Assembly: GCF_004355005.1 (NCBI RefSeq)
Contig: NZ_SMSJ01000006.1
Location: forward strand, 1 to 64,000
Source of the DNA: Dankookia rubra
GTDB taxonomy: Bacteria; Pseudomonadota; Alphaproteobacteria; Acetobacterales; Acetobacteraceae
Direction: 5' to 3'
DNA length: 64,000 nt
The notes below the pieces were generated by a model, which saw only the letters and a program-made list of their open reading frames with translations, ran no database searches and was not told where the DNA came from. Shown here in pieces: positions 49,199-57,718 of this stretch (positions are counted from its first letter, which is position 1; every line of letters starts with the position of its first letter). A program made the position numbers and the translations under genes.

Positions 49199-50110
49199 TC
49201 AGCCCCGCCGGCGCGCCTGGCTCCAGCCGATCCACAGCCCTGCCGCCATGATGATCGCGGCGCCGATCCAGATCCCGGCATCCGGCCAGTCGCCGAAGAT
49301 GAACCAGCCGACCAGGACCGAGCCGATCAGCTGGAAATACTGGAAGGGCGAGATGATGTTGGCCGGCGCATAGCCGAGCGCCTTGGCGACGCAGTAATGG
49401 CCCGTCGCCCCCAGCACGCCCATGCCGCAGAACATGGCGATATCCGCCCAGCCCTGCGGCGTCTGCCAGACGAAGGGCAGCACCAGCAGCATGCCGAAGG
49501 CCCCGACGACCGAGCTGAACAGCGCCGAGGTCTCCGGGCTGTCCACCCCCGCCACCCGCCGGGTCAGGATCTGGTACATCGCGTAGCAGCAGGCGCTGAG
49601 CACCACGAGCAGCGAGGCCCAGTGGAACAGCGCCGTCCCCGGCCGGATCACGATCAGCACGCCGAGGAACCCGAAGCCCAGTGCCGCCACCCGGCCGGGC
49701 GTCGTCCGCTCCCCCAGCATCGGCCAAGCCAGCAGCGCCACGATCAGCGGCGCCGTCAGGCTGATGGCGGCGGCCTTGGCGATCGGGATGAAGGTAATGG
49801 CGAAGAAATGACAAAGGTTTGAGGTGAACAGCATCGCCGAGCGCAGGAACTGCACCCCCGGCCGCCGGGTCCGCAGCACGCCGAGCCCGTAGCGCGGCAG
49901 GAAGGCCGCCAGCAGGAACACGATATGCCCGAAGGCCCGGGCCCAGGAGACCTGCAGGCTGGAATACTCGGCCCCCAGCAGCTTGGCGAAGCTGCTCATG
50001 ACCGGGAAAAGCAGGCCCGAGGCGCACATGAAGAGGATACCGAGCAGGATGCGCTGGGCGGGGTAGGGGGCGGCCAAGGCCGATGGGGACGGCCTGGATT
50101 GCTCGGTCAC
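49199..50110 (-). CDS. EamA/DMT-family transporter
   Basis: 303 residues from a GTG at 50110; a longer frame to 50188 is possible but less likely. Ten membrane helices in two EamA repeats, e.g. ILLGILFMCASGLLFPVMSSFAK, AISLTAPLIVALLAWPMLGERTTPGRVAALGFGFLGVLIVIRPG and NIISPFQYFQLIGSVLVGWFIFGDWP. An exporter of small metabolites by family; RhaT- and S-adenosylmethionine-type transporters are relatives. Substrate unknown. It is divergent from the helicase gene. Confidence 0.88.
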   Translation of the reverse strand: MTEQSRPSPSALAAPYPAQRILLGILFMCASGLLFPVMSSFAKLLGAEYSSLQVSWARAFGHIVFLLAAFLPRYGLGVLRTRRPGVQFLRSAMLFTSNLCHFFAITFIPIAKAAAISLTAPLIVALLAWPMLGERTTPGRVAALGFGFLGVLIVIRPGTALFHWASLLVVLSACCYAMYQILTRRVAGVDSPETSALFSSVVGAFGMLLVLPFVWQTPQGWADIAMFCGMGVLGATGHYCVAKALGYAPANIISPFQYFQLIGSVLVGWFIFGDWPDAGIWIGAAIIMAAGLWIGWSQARRRG

Positions 50111-50210
50111 GCGCTCTGCTGCCCGCTTATTGCATGGCTGCACACGATGGGGCGTGACGCTTTTCCTGGCAACGCCCGCGCGGAACACTATATAAGCTCC
50201 AACGCCGGCT

Positions 50211-50229
50211 GGGGGCGTGTTGCGCCCCC
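50211..50229. other. hairpin in leader of Suv3-like helicase gene
   Basis: A perfect 7-bp G/C stem (50211-50217 with 50223-50229, 5-base loop) lies about 100 bases before the likely start. An AT-rich stretch (TATATAAG, about 50189-50196) lies just upstream and could be a promoter -10 region. Confidence 0.4.
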
Positions 50230-50332
50230 GTTACGCCATACAGGCCCATGAACGGCCTACGGCTTGCATCCGGCAGCCCATCTGGCCCGTTCCATGGCGC
50301 AACCCCCAAGGGGGTCGCGGAGAGTACCACGT

Positions 50333-52726
50333 TTGACCACACCCTATGATGTTGCCCTCGAACCGGCGGATGCGCCGGACGAAGCCCCGCCGCATGCCGT
50401 CTCGCCCGCCGAAGCGGCGATCATCGCCTCCGGCCTCGAGGTCGAGGCGCGCGAGCTGCCCGCGCTGATCCGCCGCGTCGAGCGGCGGCTGCCGGCCGAT
50501 GCCGCTGCCGTTGGCGCCGCGCTGCGCGAGGTGCGCCGCCGTGCCTGGGTCTCCCGGCTCAACCATCTCGCCAGCAAGGCCGGCCGGACCTGGGTCCGCC
50601 GCGCCGACGCCGAGGCCGCGGCCGGGACGATCACCGAGCTGACGCCGGAGGACGAGACGCTCCTCGTCGCGCTCGACGCGGCGCTCGGCAACCGATTCCG
50701 CAGCCTCGGCCACACGCCCGAGGAGACGCTGGAGGCGATCGTCGCCGAGCTGGCCGAGACCGCCAAGGGCGCCGCCGCCGGCACTCTGGCGCCCGACCGG
50801 CATGCCGAGCTGGCGCGCGAGGTCGCCGCCGCCTTCGGGCTGAAGGGCGAGGAATCGCTGCCCTTCCTGGAAGCGGTCGGCGCCACCGAGGCGCGCCGCC
50901 GCCGCGAGGTGCGCGAGGCCGAGACCGCCGCCCGCGCCAAGCGGCGCGAGGAGGTCCAGCGCCTCCGCACCTGGGAAAAGAGCCTCGTCGAATTCCGCGA
51001 CGTGTCCGGCCTGCTCGGCTGCGTCGAGAAGGAGGCGCTGCGCTGGGTCGCCGCCGGGCTGATCCCGGTCGCCCGCCGCATCCCGCAGAAGGGCGGGCGG
51101 GAGAAGTGGGAGTTCGACCCCGCCGAGCTGGCCAGCCTGCGCGCCCTGGTCCCGCAATGGCGGGAGGCCGACAAGACGGCCCTCGACGCCAAGCGGCGCA
51201 CCGGCGTCTCGGCGCCGCCGATCAAGCTCGGCCGCGGGGCGAGCGCCGCCATCGCGCGCGTCGCGGCGCTCGACCGCTATGCCGGCCACTTCGCCACCGC
51301 CCGGGCGCTCAACCGGCGCATCACGCTGATCACCGGCCCGACCAATTCGGGCAAGAGCCACACCGCGCTCGACCGCCTGGCCAAGGCGGAGAACGGCATG
51401 GCGCTGGCCCCGCTGCGCCTGCTGGCGCATGAGTTCCGCGATGCGCTGCAAAGCCGCGGCGTGCCCGCCTCGCTCTCGACCGGCGAGGAGCGCATCCCCG
51501 TCGCCGGCGCGCGGCACCTGGCCGCCACCGTCGAGATGTGCCCCTTCCACCTGCCGGTGGACGTGGCGCTGATCGACGAGGCGCAGATGCTGGGCGACCG
51601 CGACCGCGGCGCCGCCTGGACCGCCGCCATCATGGGCGCCCCGGCACGCGACGTCTTCGTGCTCGGCGCGCCGGAGGCGGCGACGCAGGTGCGGCGGATC
51701 GCCGCGCTCTGCGGCGACCCGATGGAGGAGATCAGCCTCAAGCGGAAGGGGCCGCTGACCGCGGCGAGGACGCCCATTCCGCTCGGCGACCTGCAGACCG
51801 GCGATGCCATCGTCGCCTTCTCGCGCCGCGACGTGCTCGACATGCGGGCGGAGCTGGTCCGCCGCGGCCGCCGCGTCGCGGTCGTCTACGGCGCGCTCAG
51901 CCCCGAGGTGCGGCGCGCCGAGGCGGCCCGCTTCCGCGACGGCGATGCCGATATCCTGGTGGCGACCGATGCCATCGGCATGGGGCTCAACCTGCCGATC
52001 CGCCGGGTGATCTTCTCGACGCTCAGGAAATTCGACGGCGAGATGCGGCGCGAGCTGAACACCCAGGAGGTCAAGCAGATCGGCGGCCGCGCCGGCCGCT
52101 ACGGCCGCTTCGAGGAGGGCGTCGTCGCGGTGCTGGCCGGCGGCGGCAGCCCGGAGTTCATCCGGACGATGCTGGAAGCCGACCCGATGCCGCCGGAGGA
52201 CCCGCGCCCGCTGGTCCAGCCGGATGCCGACATCATCGCCAACGTGGCGCAGGAGATCGGCTCGGACAGCCTGTTCGGCGTGCTGGCGCGGATCAAGCGC
52301 GCCGTGCTGCGGCCGGACGACCCGAACTACCGGCTGGCCGACCTGACCCAGGCCATGGCGGTCGCCGGCGCCATCGACGGCGTCGCCGGCCTGACCCTGC
52401 TGGAGCGCTGGACCTACGCGATGTGCCCGGTGGATGAGCGCGACAACGGCACCGCGCGCCTCGCCCGCTGGGCGATCGAGCACGGCGCCGGCCGCCCGGT
52501 CCAGCCGCCTTCCGCCGGCCGCCTGCCGGCGCCGGAACGTGCCAGCCGGGACGAGCTGGAACGTGCCGAAAAGACCCACAAGCGGCTGGTCGCCTGGCGC
52601 TGGTTGGCGCTGCGCTTTCCGCAGGCCTATGTCGCCCGCGACGAGGCCAATGGCGAGACCGAGCGGCTGGACCGCTGGATCGAGGACGTGCTGCGCCAGC
52701 AGCGCCGCTCGAAGCTGGTCGCCTGA
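50333..52726 (+). CDS. Suv3-like ATP-dependent RNA/DNA helicase
   Basis: 797 residues from a TTG at 50333, the only start with a purine-rich site (GGAGAG, 8 bases upstream); an ATG at 50294 is the alternative. An alpha-helical N-terminal region of about 330 residues includes a basic charged helix (ARRRREVREAETAARAKRREE). It precedes the helicase core: Walker A GPTNSGKSHTAL, Walker B LIDEAQMLG, then VAVVYGALSPEVR, ILVATDAIGMGLNLPIRRVIF and QIGGRAGRYG. This is the Suv3/mitochondrial degradosome helicase type, known in alphaproteobacteria as the likely ancestor. It probably unwinds structured RNA. A DEAD-box helicase gene follows 70 bases later. Confidence 0.88.
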   Translation: MTTPYDVALEPADAPDEAPPHAVSPAEAAIIASGLEVEARELPALIRRVERRLPADAAAVGAALREVRRRAWVSRLNHLASKAGRTWVRRADAEAAAGTITELTPEDETLLVALDAALGNRFRSLGHTPEETLEAIVAELAETAKGAAAGTLAPDRHAELAREVAAAFGLKGEESLPFLEAVGATEARRRREVREAETAARAKRREEVQRLRTWEKSLVEFRDVSGLLGCVEKEALRWVAAGLIPVARRIPQKGGREKWEFDPAELASLRALVPQWREADKTALDAKRRTGVSAPPIKLGRGASAAIARVAALDRYAGHFATARALNRRITLITGPTNSGKSHTALDRLAKAENGMALAPLRLLAHEFRDALQSRGVPASLSTGEERIPVAGARHLAATVEMCPFHLPVDVALIDEAQMLGDRDRGAAWTAAIMGAPARDVFVLGAPEAATQVRRIAALCGDPMEEISLKRKGPLTAARTPIPLGDLQTGDAIVAFSRRDVLDMRAELVRRGRRVAVVYGALSPEVRRAEAARFRDGDADILVATDAIGMGLNLPIRRVIFSTLRKFDGEMRRELNTQEVKQIGGRAGRYGRFEEGVVAVLAGGGSPEFIRTMLEADPMPPEDPRPLVQPDADIIANVAQEIGSDSLFGVLARIKRAVLRPDDPNYRLADLTQAMAVAGAIDGVAGLTLLERWTYAMCPVDERDNGTARLARWAIEHGAGRPVQPPSAGRLPAPERASRDELERAEKTHKRLVAWRWLALRFPQAYVARDEANGETERLDRWIEDVLRQQRRSKLVA

Positions 52727-52796
52727 TGCACCCCATGCCCATCCCTTTCTTCCGTTTCGAGGGGCCGCTCGCCGCCCCGAGCCGAGTACCGCACTG

Positions 52797-54494
52797 ATGC
52801 CCTTTCCCGCCCTTCCCGCCACCCTCCTCGCCGCGCTGACCGAGCGCGGCTATGCCGAGCCCACCCCCGTCCAGGCCGCGGTGCTGCAGCCGGAGACCGC
52901 CGGCCGCGACCTGCTGGTCTCAGCCCAGACCGGCTCCGGCAAGACCGTCGCCTTCGGCCTGGCCATGGCCGCCGAGCTGATCGGCGAGGCCGAGCGCCTG
53001 CCGCCTCCTGGCGCGCCGCTGGCGCTGGTGGTCGCGCCGACGCGTGAACTCGCTTTGCAGGTGCAGGCCGAGCTGACCTGGCTCTATGGCCCGGCCGGCG
53101 GCCGCGTCGTTTCCGGCGTTGGCGGCACCGACCCGGTCGCCGAGCGCCGGGCGCTGGCCCGCGGCGCGCATATCGTCGCCGGCACGCCGGGGCGGCTGCG
53201 CGACCACCTCGAGCGCGGCAACATCGACCCGAAGTCGATCCGCGTCGTCATCCTCGACGAGGCGGACGAGATGCTCGACATGGGCTTCAAGGAGGAGCTC
53301 GAGGCGATCCTCGAGACCACCCCCGCCGAGCGCCGCACCTTGATGTTCTCGGCCACCGTGCCGCGCGGCATCGCCCAGCTCGCCAAGCAGTACCAGCGCG
53401 ACGCGCTGCGCATCTCGGCCGGCGACGAGGGCGCGCAGCATGGCGACATCGACTACCGCGCGCTGCTGATCGCGCCGCACGAGACCGAGCGCGCCGTGGT
53501 CAATGCGCTGCGCTTCTTCGAGGCGCGGGCTTCCCTCGTCTTCTGCCGCACCCGCGCGACCGTCACCCGGCTGCACGGCAACCTGGCTGAGCGCGGCTTC
53601 GCCGCCGTGGCCCTGTCCGGCGAGCTGTCCCAGGCCGAGCGCAACCGCGCCCTGCAGGGGCTGCGCGACGGCCGCGCGCGGGTCTGCGTGGCGACCGACG
53701 TCGCCGCGCGCGGCATCGACCTGCCGGATCTCGGCCTGGTCATTCATGCCGACCTGCCGACCGACCCGGAGACGCTGCTGCACCGCTCCGGCCGCACCGG
53801 CCGCGCCGGGCGCAAGGGCACCTCGGTGCTGCTCGTCCCGCACAACCGCCGCCGCGCCGCGGAGCGCCTGCTGCAGGATGCGCGGCTCCGCGCCACCTGG
53901 GGCCCGGCCCCCTCGGCCGAGGCGATCCACGCCCAGGACGATGCCCGCATCCTGGTCCAGGCGCTGGAGAAGACCGGCGAGGATGCCGGAGACGGCGATC
54001 TGGCCCTGGCCCGCAAGCTGCTGGAGGACCGCGCGCCCGAGGCCGTGGCCGCCGCGCTGATCCAGGCGCTGCGGGCGCCGCTGGCCGCACCCGAGGAACT
54101 CGCCGCGGTGACCGACCGCGGCCCGGCAGGGCCACGGGTGCCGCGCGAAGCCGGCCCGAACCAGGAAGGCGTCTGGTTCCGGATGAATCTCGGCCGGGCC
54201 AACGGCAATGCCGACCCGCGCTGGGTGCTCCCCTTCCTTTGCCGCCGCGGTCATGTGACGCGGCAGGAGATCGGCCGCATCAAGGTGCAGGACCGCGAGA
54301 CGCAGTTCGAGGTCGCCCCCTGGGCGGCCGAGCGCTTCGCCGCCGCGGCGCAGCGCCCGGGCGACGAGGAGGACGCGCATATCCGCATCTTCCCGCTGCA
54401 GGGCGGCGCGGTGATCGAATCGCCGCTGCGCCGCCCGCCGCTGCGCGGGCCGCGCCCGGCGCTGGAGCAGATCCGCCGCCGCGCGGTGCGCTGA
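52797..54494 (+). CDS. DEAD-box RNA helicase with DbpA-like C-terminal domain
   Basis: 565 residues from the ATG at 52797. Q-motif GYAEPTPVQAAVL; Walker A SAQTGSGKT; PTRELALQ; TPGRLRDHL; DEADEM; motif III SAT; ATDVAARGIDLPDL; motif VI HRSGRTGRAGR. Residues about 455-530 (GVWFRMNLGRANGNADPRWVLPFLC...GRIKVQDRETQFEV) form an RRM-like DbpA domain, which in E. coli DbpA targets 23S rRNA hairpin 92. Role: ribosome assembly or RNA decay in the cytoplasm. A basic tail ends the protein. Confidence 0.92.
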   Translation: MPFPALPATLLAALTERGYAEPTPVQAAVLQPETAGRDLLVSAQTGSGKTVAFGLAMAAELIGEAERLPPPGAPLALVVAPTRELALQVQAELTWLYGPAGGRVVSGVGGTDPVAERRALARGAHIVAGTPGRLRDHLERGNIDPKSIRVVILDEADEMLDMGFKEELEAILETTPAERRTLMFSATVPRGIAQLAKQYQRDALRISAGDEGAQHGDIDYRALLIAPHETERAVVNALRFFEARASLVFCRTRATVTRLHGNLAERGFAAVALSGELSQAERNRALQGLRDGRARVCVATDVAARGIDLPDLGLVIHADLPTDPETLLHRSGRTGRAGRKGTSVLLVPHNRRRAAERLLQDARLRATWGPAPSAEAIHAQDDARILVQALEKTGEDAGDGDLALARKLLEDRAPEAVAAALIQALRAPLAAPEELAAVTDRGPAGPRVPREAGPNQEGVWFRMNLGRANGNADPRWVLPFLCRRGHVTRQEIGRIKVQDRETQFEVAPWAAERFAAAAQRPGDEEDAHIRIFPLQGGAVIESPLRRPPLRGPRPALEQIRRRAVR

Positions 54495-54542
54495 ACCACC
54501 AGGGATGGTGCCGGGGGCGCGGAAGCGCGTAGCCTCCGGCCC

Positions 54543-55148
54543 ATGCGCCTGTTCTATTCCTCCGGCTCCCCCTTCGCCCGCGCGGTGCGCGTCGCGCTGC
54601 GCGAGACCGGATTGATCCACCGGGTCGAGGAGGTTGAGACCACCCTCCGCGACCCTGCCTCCACCCTGCTGCCGCACAACCCGGTCGGCCGGGTGCCGAC
54701 GCTGGTGCTGCCGGACAGCACGGCGCTGACCGAAACCGCGCTGATCCTGCCCTTCCTCGACACGCTCGGCGGCGCCTATCCGCTCGTGCCGCAGGGCGCC
54801 CTGGCCGATTTCGGCCGCGTGCTCGGGGCGACGGACGGCATGGGGGTCTGGAACCGCGAGCTGCGCCGGCCGCTCAATGAACGCTCCCCCACCGTCATCG
54901 CGCTGGAAACCACCCGCACCAACCGCGTCGCCGATGCACTTGAGGCGGAGGTCGCTGCCGGCGGCTGGGCGCTCGACGCGCCGCCCGATGCACCGCGCAT
55001 CGCCCTCGGATGCCTGCTCGGCTATGCCGAGATGCGCCACCGCGCCTGGCCCTGGCGGGAGGGGCGGCCGGCGCTCTCGGCCTGGTTCGACCGGCTGGCG
55101 GCGCGGTCCAGCTTCGCCGCCACCATCCCGCCCGTCAGCGGCATTTGA
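54543..55148 (+). CDS. glutathione S-transferase family protein
   Basis: 201 residues. The thioredoxin-like N-terminal domain, MRLFYSSGSPFARAVRVALRETGL, has a Ser-rich loop where the activating Ser sits. NPVGRVPTLVLPDSTALTETALILPFLD carries the cis-Pro and the glutathione-gamma-Glu site. The C-terminal helical domain ends LSAWFDRLAARSSFAATIPP. A soluble conjugating or reducing enzyme. It lies 48 bases after the helicase gene. Confidence 0.87.
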   Translation: MRLFYSSGSPFARAVRVALRETGLIHRVEEVETTLRDPASTLLPHNPVGRVPTLVLPDSTALTETALILPFLDTLGGAYPLVPQGALADFGRVLGATDGMGVWNRELRRPLNERSPTVIALETTRTNRVADALEAEVAAGGWALDAPPDAPRIALGCLLGYAEMRHRAWPWREGRPALSAWFDRLAARSSFAATIPPVSGI

Positions 55149-55197
55149 CATGGGCGGGCAGGGCGGCAGACTCCCGGCAATACCGGAGGGTCCAGGC

Positions 55198-56085
55198 ATG
55201 GCCATGCAGCCGCGCGAGCGCGTCCCCTATTCCGCCATCGTCGACCGGCCGGCGCTGAAGCTGCCTGGCGGCGCCCGCGTCGCGGTCTGGACCATCGTCA
55301 ACCTCGAGGTCTGGGACATCGGGAAGCCGATGGCCCGCCAGGTGCTGCCGGCGCCGACCGGCCAGGTGCTGAGCCCGGACGTGCCGAACTGGTCCTGGCA
55401 CGAATACGGCATGCGCGTCGGCGTCTGGCGCTTCTTCAAGCTCTACGAGAAGCTCGGCATCGCGCCCACGCTGTCGGTCAATGCGCGCGTGGTCGAGGAC
55501 TATGAGCGCGTCGCGGCGCAGGCGCGCGAGGCCGGTTGGGAATTCATGGGCCATAGCTGGGAGCAGGGGCCGATCCACAAGGAGCCGGACCAGCGGGCGA
55601 TGATCCACCGCTCGATGGACCGGCTGGAGACGTTCACGGGCAAGCGCCCCGTCGGCTGGCTCGGCCCGGGCCTGACCCAGACCTGGGAGACGCCGGAGCT
55701 GCTGGCCGAGGCCGGCGTGCAATACATCGGCGACTGGGTCTATGATGACGAGCCGACCACGATCCACACCGACCGCGGCCCGCTGGTCACGCTGCCTTAT
55801 ACGGTGGAGCTGAACGACATCCCGATGATGATCGTGCAGCACCACGAGAGCGACTACCTGCTGAAGCGCGCCATCGACCAGTTCGACCGGTTGTACGAGG
55901 AAGGCGCGGAGCGGGCGAAGATCCTGTCGATCGCCATCCATCCGTATATTTCGGGGCAGCCGCACCGGATCAGGTATCTCGAAGCCTTCTACGACCATGT
56001 CGCGCAGAAAACCGGCGTGCTGCACTGGAACGGCGTGCAGCTGCTGGACTGGTACCGCGCCGAGCAGGCGCGGCTGGGCCTCTAG
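55198..56085 (+). CDS. polysaccharide deacetylase-fold protein (PuuE/allantoinase-like)
   Basis: 295 residues; GGAGGG at 55185-55190, 7 bases before the ATG at 55198, decides the start. Signature segments: NWSWHEYGMRVGVWRFFKLYEKLGIAPTLSVNARVVEDY, GWEFMGHSWEQGPIHKEPDQRAMI and GWLGPGLTQTWETPELLAEAGVQYIGDW. These match cofactor-independent allantoinase/PuuE-type NodB-fold proteins. The usual TFDD metal motif is replaced (TIVNLEVWD), as is common in that branch. It may hydrolyse a cyclic amide or N-acyl compound. Directly followed by a GST gene (1-base gap). Confidence 0.83.
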   Translation: MAMQPRERVPYSAIVDRPALKLPGGARVAVWTIVNLEVWDIGKPMARQVLPAPTGQVLSPDVPNWSWHEYGMRVGVWRFFKLYEKLGIAPTLSVNARVVEDYERVAAQAREAGWEFMGHSWEQGPIHKEPDQRAMIHRSMDRLETFTGKRPVGWLGPGLTQTWETPELLAEAGVQYIGDWVYDDEPTTIHTDRGPLVTLPYTVELNDIPMMIVQHHESDYLLKRAIDQFDRLYEEGAERAKILSIAIHPYISGQPHRIRYLEAFYDHVAQKTGVLHWNGVQLLDWYRAEQARLGL

Positions 56086-56086
56086 G

Positions 56087-56692
56087 ATGAAGCTCTACTA
56101 CGCGCCCAATACGCGCGCGGTCCGCATCGTCTGGCTGCTCGAGGAGCTCGGGCTGCCCTACGAGATCGAGCGCTTCACCCTGGGCGACCGGCGGATGCGG
56201 GCGCCGGACTACCTGGCGGTGCATCCGATGGGGCGGGTGCCGACCCTGGTGGATGGCGAGGTCACGCTCTTCGAATCCGGCGCCATCGTCGAATACCTGC
56301 TGGCGCGGCATGGCGGCGGGCGGCTGCGGCCAGCGGTCGCCTCGGCGGAATTCCCGCGCTACCTGCAATGGCTGCACTATGCCGAGGGCATGATCATGCC
56401 GCCGGTCAATACCATCGTGGTCGAGACCAAGCTGCTGGCGCCGGAACGCCGCAACCCCGTGAACGTCGAGCGCGCGACCAAGCTGCTGTCGCGCATGCTG
56501 GACGCGGTGGAAGGGGGGCTGGCGGGGCGCGACTACCTGGCCGGCGCGTTCAGCGGCGCCGACATCATGACCGGCCATGCCTGCACCGTCGCGGCGCGGC
56601 TCGGCGCCGACCTCGCGGACAAGCCGTTGGCCGCCGCCTATATCGACCGGCTGAACGCGCGGCCGGCGCTGCAGCGGGCCTGGGCCACCTGA
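56087..56692 (+). CDS. glutathione S-transferase family protein
   Basis: 201 residues. MKLYYAPNTRAVRIVWLLEELGLPYEIERFTLGDRR is a beta/zeta-like GST start; VHPMGRVPTLVDGEVTLFESGAIVEYLLAR gives the cis-Pro and Glu-Ser site; GAFSGADIMTGHACTVAARLG is the N-capping box region. It is only distantly similar to the GST at 54543. Translation is coupled to the deacetylase-fold gene. Its stop abuts the end of hemC on the other strand. Confidence 0.88.
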   Translation: MKLYYAPNTRAVRIVWLLEELGLPYEIERFTLGDRRMRAPDYLAVHPMGRVPTLVDGEVTLFESGAIVEYLLARHGGGRLRPAVASAEFPRYLQWLHYAEGMIMPPVNTIVVETKLLAPERRNPVNVERATKLLSRMLDAVEGGLAGRDYLAGAFSGADIMTGHACTVAARLGADLADKPLAAAYIDRLNARPALQRAWAT

Positions 56693-57694
56693 TCAGCCCA
56701 GGATATCGGCCGGTGCCTCGCGCCGCAGCCGGTCGCCGAGTTCCATTCCCAGCCGCGCGGCATCGGCGACCGGGCCTTCGATGGTCCGCTTCAGCACGAA
56801 GCTGCCATCGGGGCGGGCGATCAGCCCGCTGAGGAACAACGTGTTGTCCGGCCGCAGCGTCGCATAGGCGCCGATCGGCGTGCGGCAGGAGCCGTCGAGC
56901 GCGCCGAGCAGGGCGCGTTCCGCGGTGGCGACGCTGCGGGCGGTGCGGCATTCGATCGCCGAGAGCAGCTCGTGCAGCTCGACATCCGCGGCGCGCACCG
57001 TGACGCCGACGATGCCCTGGCAGGCCGCGGGCAGCATCATCCCGGGGTCGAGCAGCACGCCGGCCTCGCGCTCCAGCCCCATCCGCCGCAGCCCGGCCAG
57101 CGCGAGGAAGGACGCCGCGAAATCGCCGTTGCGGACGCGGCCGAGGCGGGTCTGGATATTGCCGCGGATCACCTCGCAGCGCAGGTCGGGGCGCATGGCC
57201 AGGATCTGCGACTGGCGGCGGACGGAGGCGGTGCCGACCAGCGCGCCGTAGGGGATGCAGGCCAGCGGGTCGCCGCGGTCGGGCGCGCCGCAGACAGGCC
57301 CGAGGATGATGGCGTCACGCGGGTCCTCCCGCTGCAGGGTGCAGGCGAGCACGATGCCGGGCGGCAATTCGGTTTCGAGGTCCTTCAGGCTGTGCACCGC
57401 GAAGTCCACCTGGCCGTCCAGCAGCGCCTCGTGGATTTCCTTGGCGAAGAGGCCCTTGCCGCCGATATCCGCCAGCGGCCGGTCCTGCACCCGGTCGCCC
57501 TCGGTGCTGATGACGTGTTCCTCGAAGGCCTTGGCGTCGCGCAGCACCGGGCAGAAGCCGCTGATGATCGAGAGGAAATGCCGTGTCTGCCACAGCGCCA
57601 GCGGCGAGCCGCGGGTGCCGACGCGCAGCGGCAGGGTGCGGCCCTGGCCGTGGCGGCCGGCGGCAGGGGCATCGAGGGTGCGAAGGCGGCTCAT
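56693..57694 (-). CDS. hemC: hydroxymethylbilane synthase (porphobilinogen deaminase)
   Basis: 333 residues. LRVGTRGSPLALWQTRHFL at the N-terminus, KGLFAKEIHEALLDGQVDFAVHSLKDLETELPPG in the middle, and the dipyrromethane-cofactor Cys270 in DGSCRTPIGAYA. It joins four porphobilinogen units into hydroxymethylbilane, the precursor of heme, bacteriochlorophyll and cobalamin. It is the last gene of the aerR-ppsR-bchG-lhaA-bchP unit, 24 bases after bchP, which would tie tetrapyrrole supply to photopigment control. Confidence 0.95.
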   Translation of the reverse strand: MSRLRTLDAPAAGRHGQGRTLPLRVGTRGSPLALWQTRHFLSIISGFCPVLRDAKAFEEHVISTEGDRVQDRPLADIGGKGLFAKEIHEALLDGQVDFAVHSLKDLETELPPGIVLACTLQREDPRDAIILGPVCGAPDRGDPLACIPYGALVGTASVRRQSQILAMRPDLRCEVIRGNIQTRLGRVRNGDFAASFLALAGLRRMGLEREAGVLLDPGMMLPAACQGIVGVTVRAADVELHELLSAIECRTARSVATAERALLGALDGSCRTPIGAYATLRPDNTLFLSGLIARPDGSFVLKRTIEGPVADAARLGMELGDRLRREAPADILG

Positions 57695-57718
57695 GGTCAG
57701 GCTCCGGCGATCACAGGC

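Noticed and set aside
54543-56692. GST genes as the maleylacetoacetate isomerase partner of fumarylacetoacetase
   Set aside because: They lie 16 kb away in another unit, and neither shows the SSCSxRVR-type zeta-GST motif.
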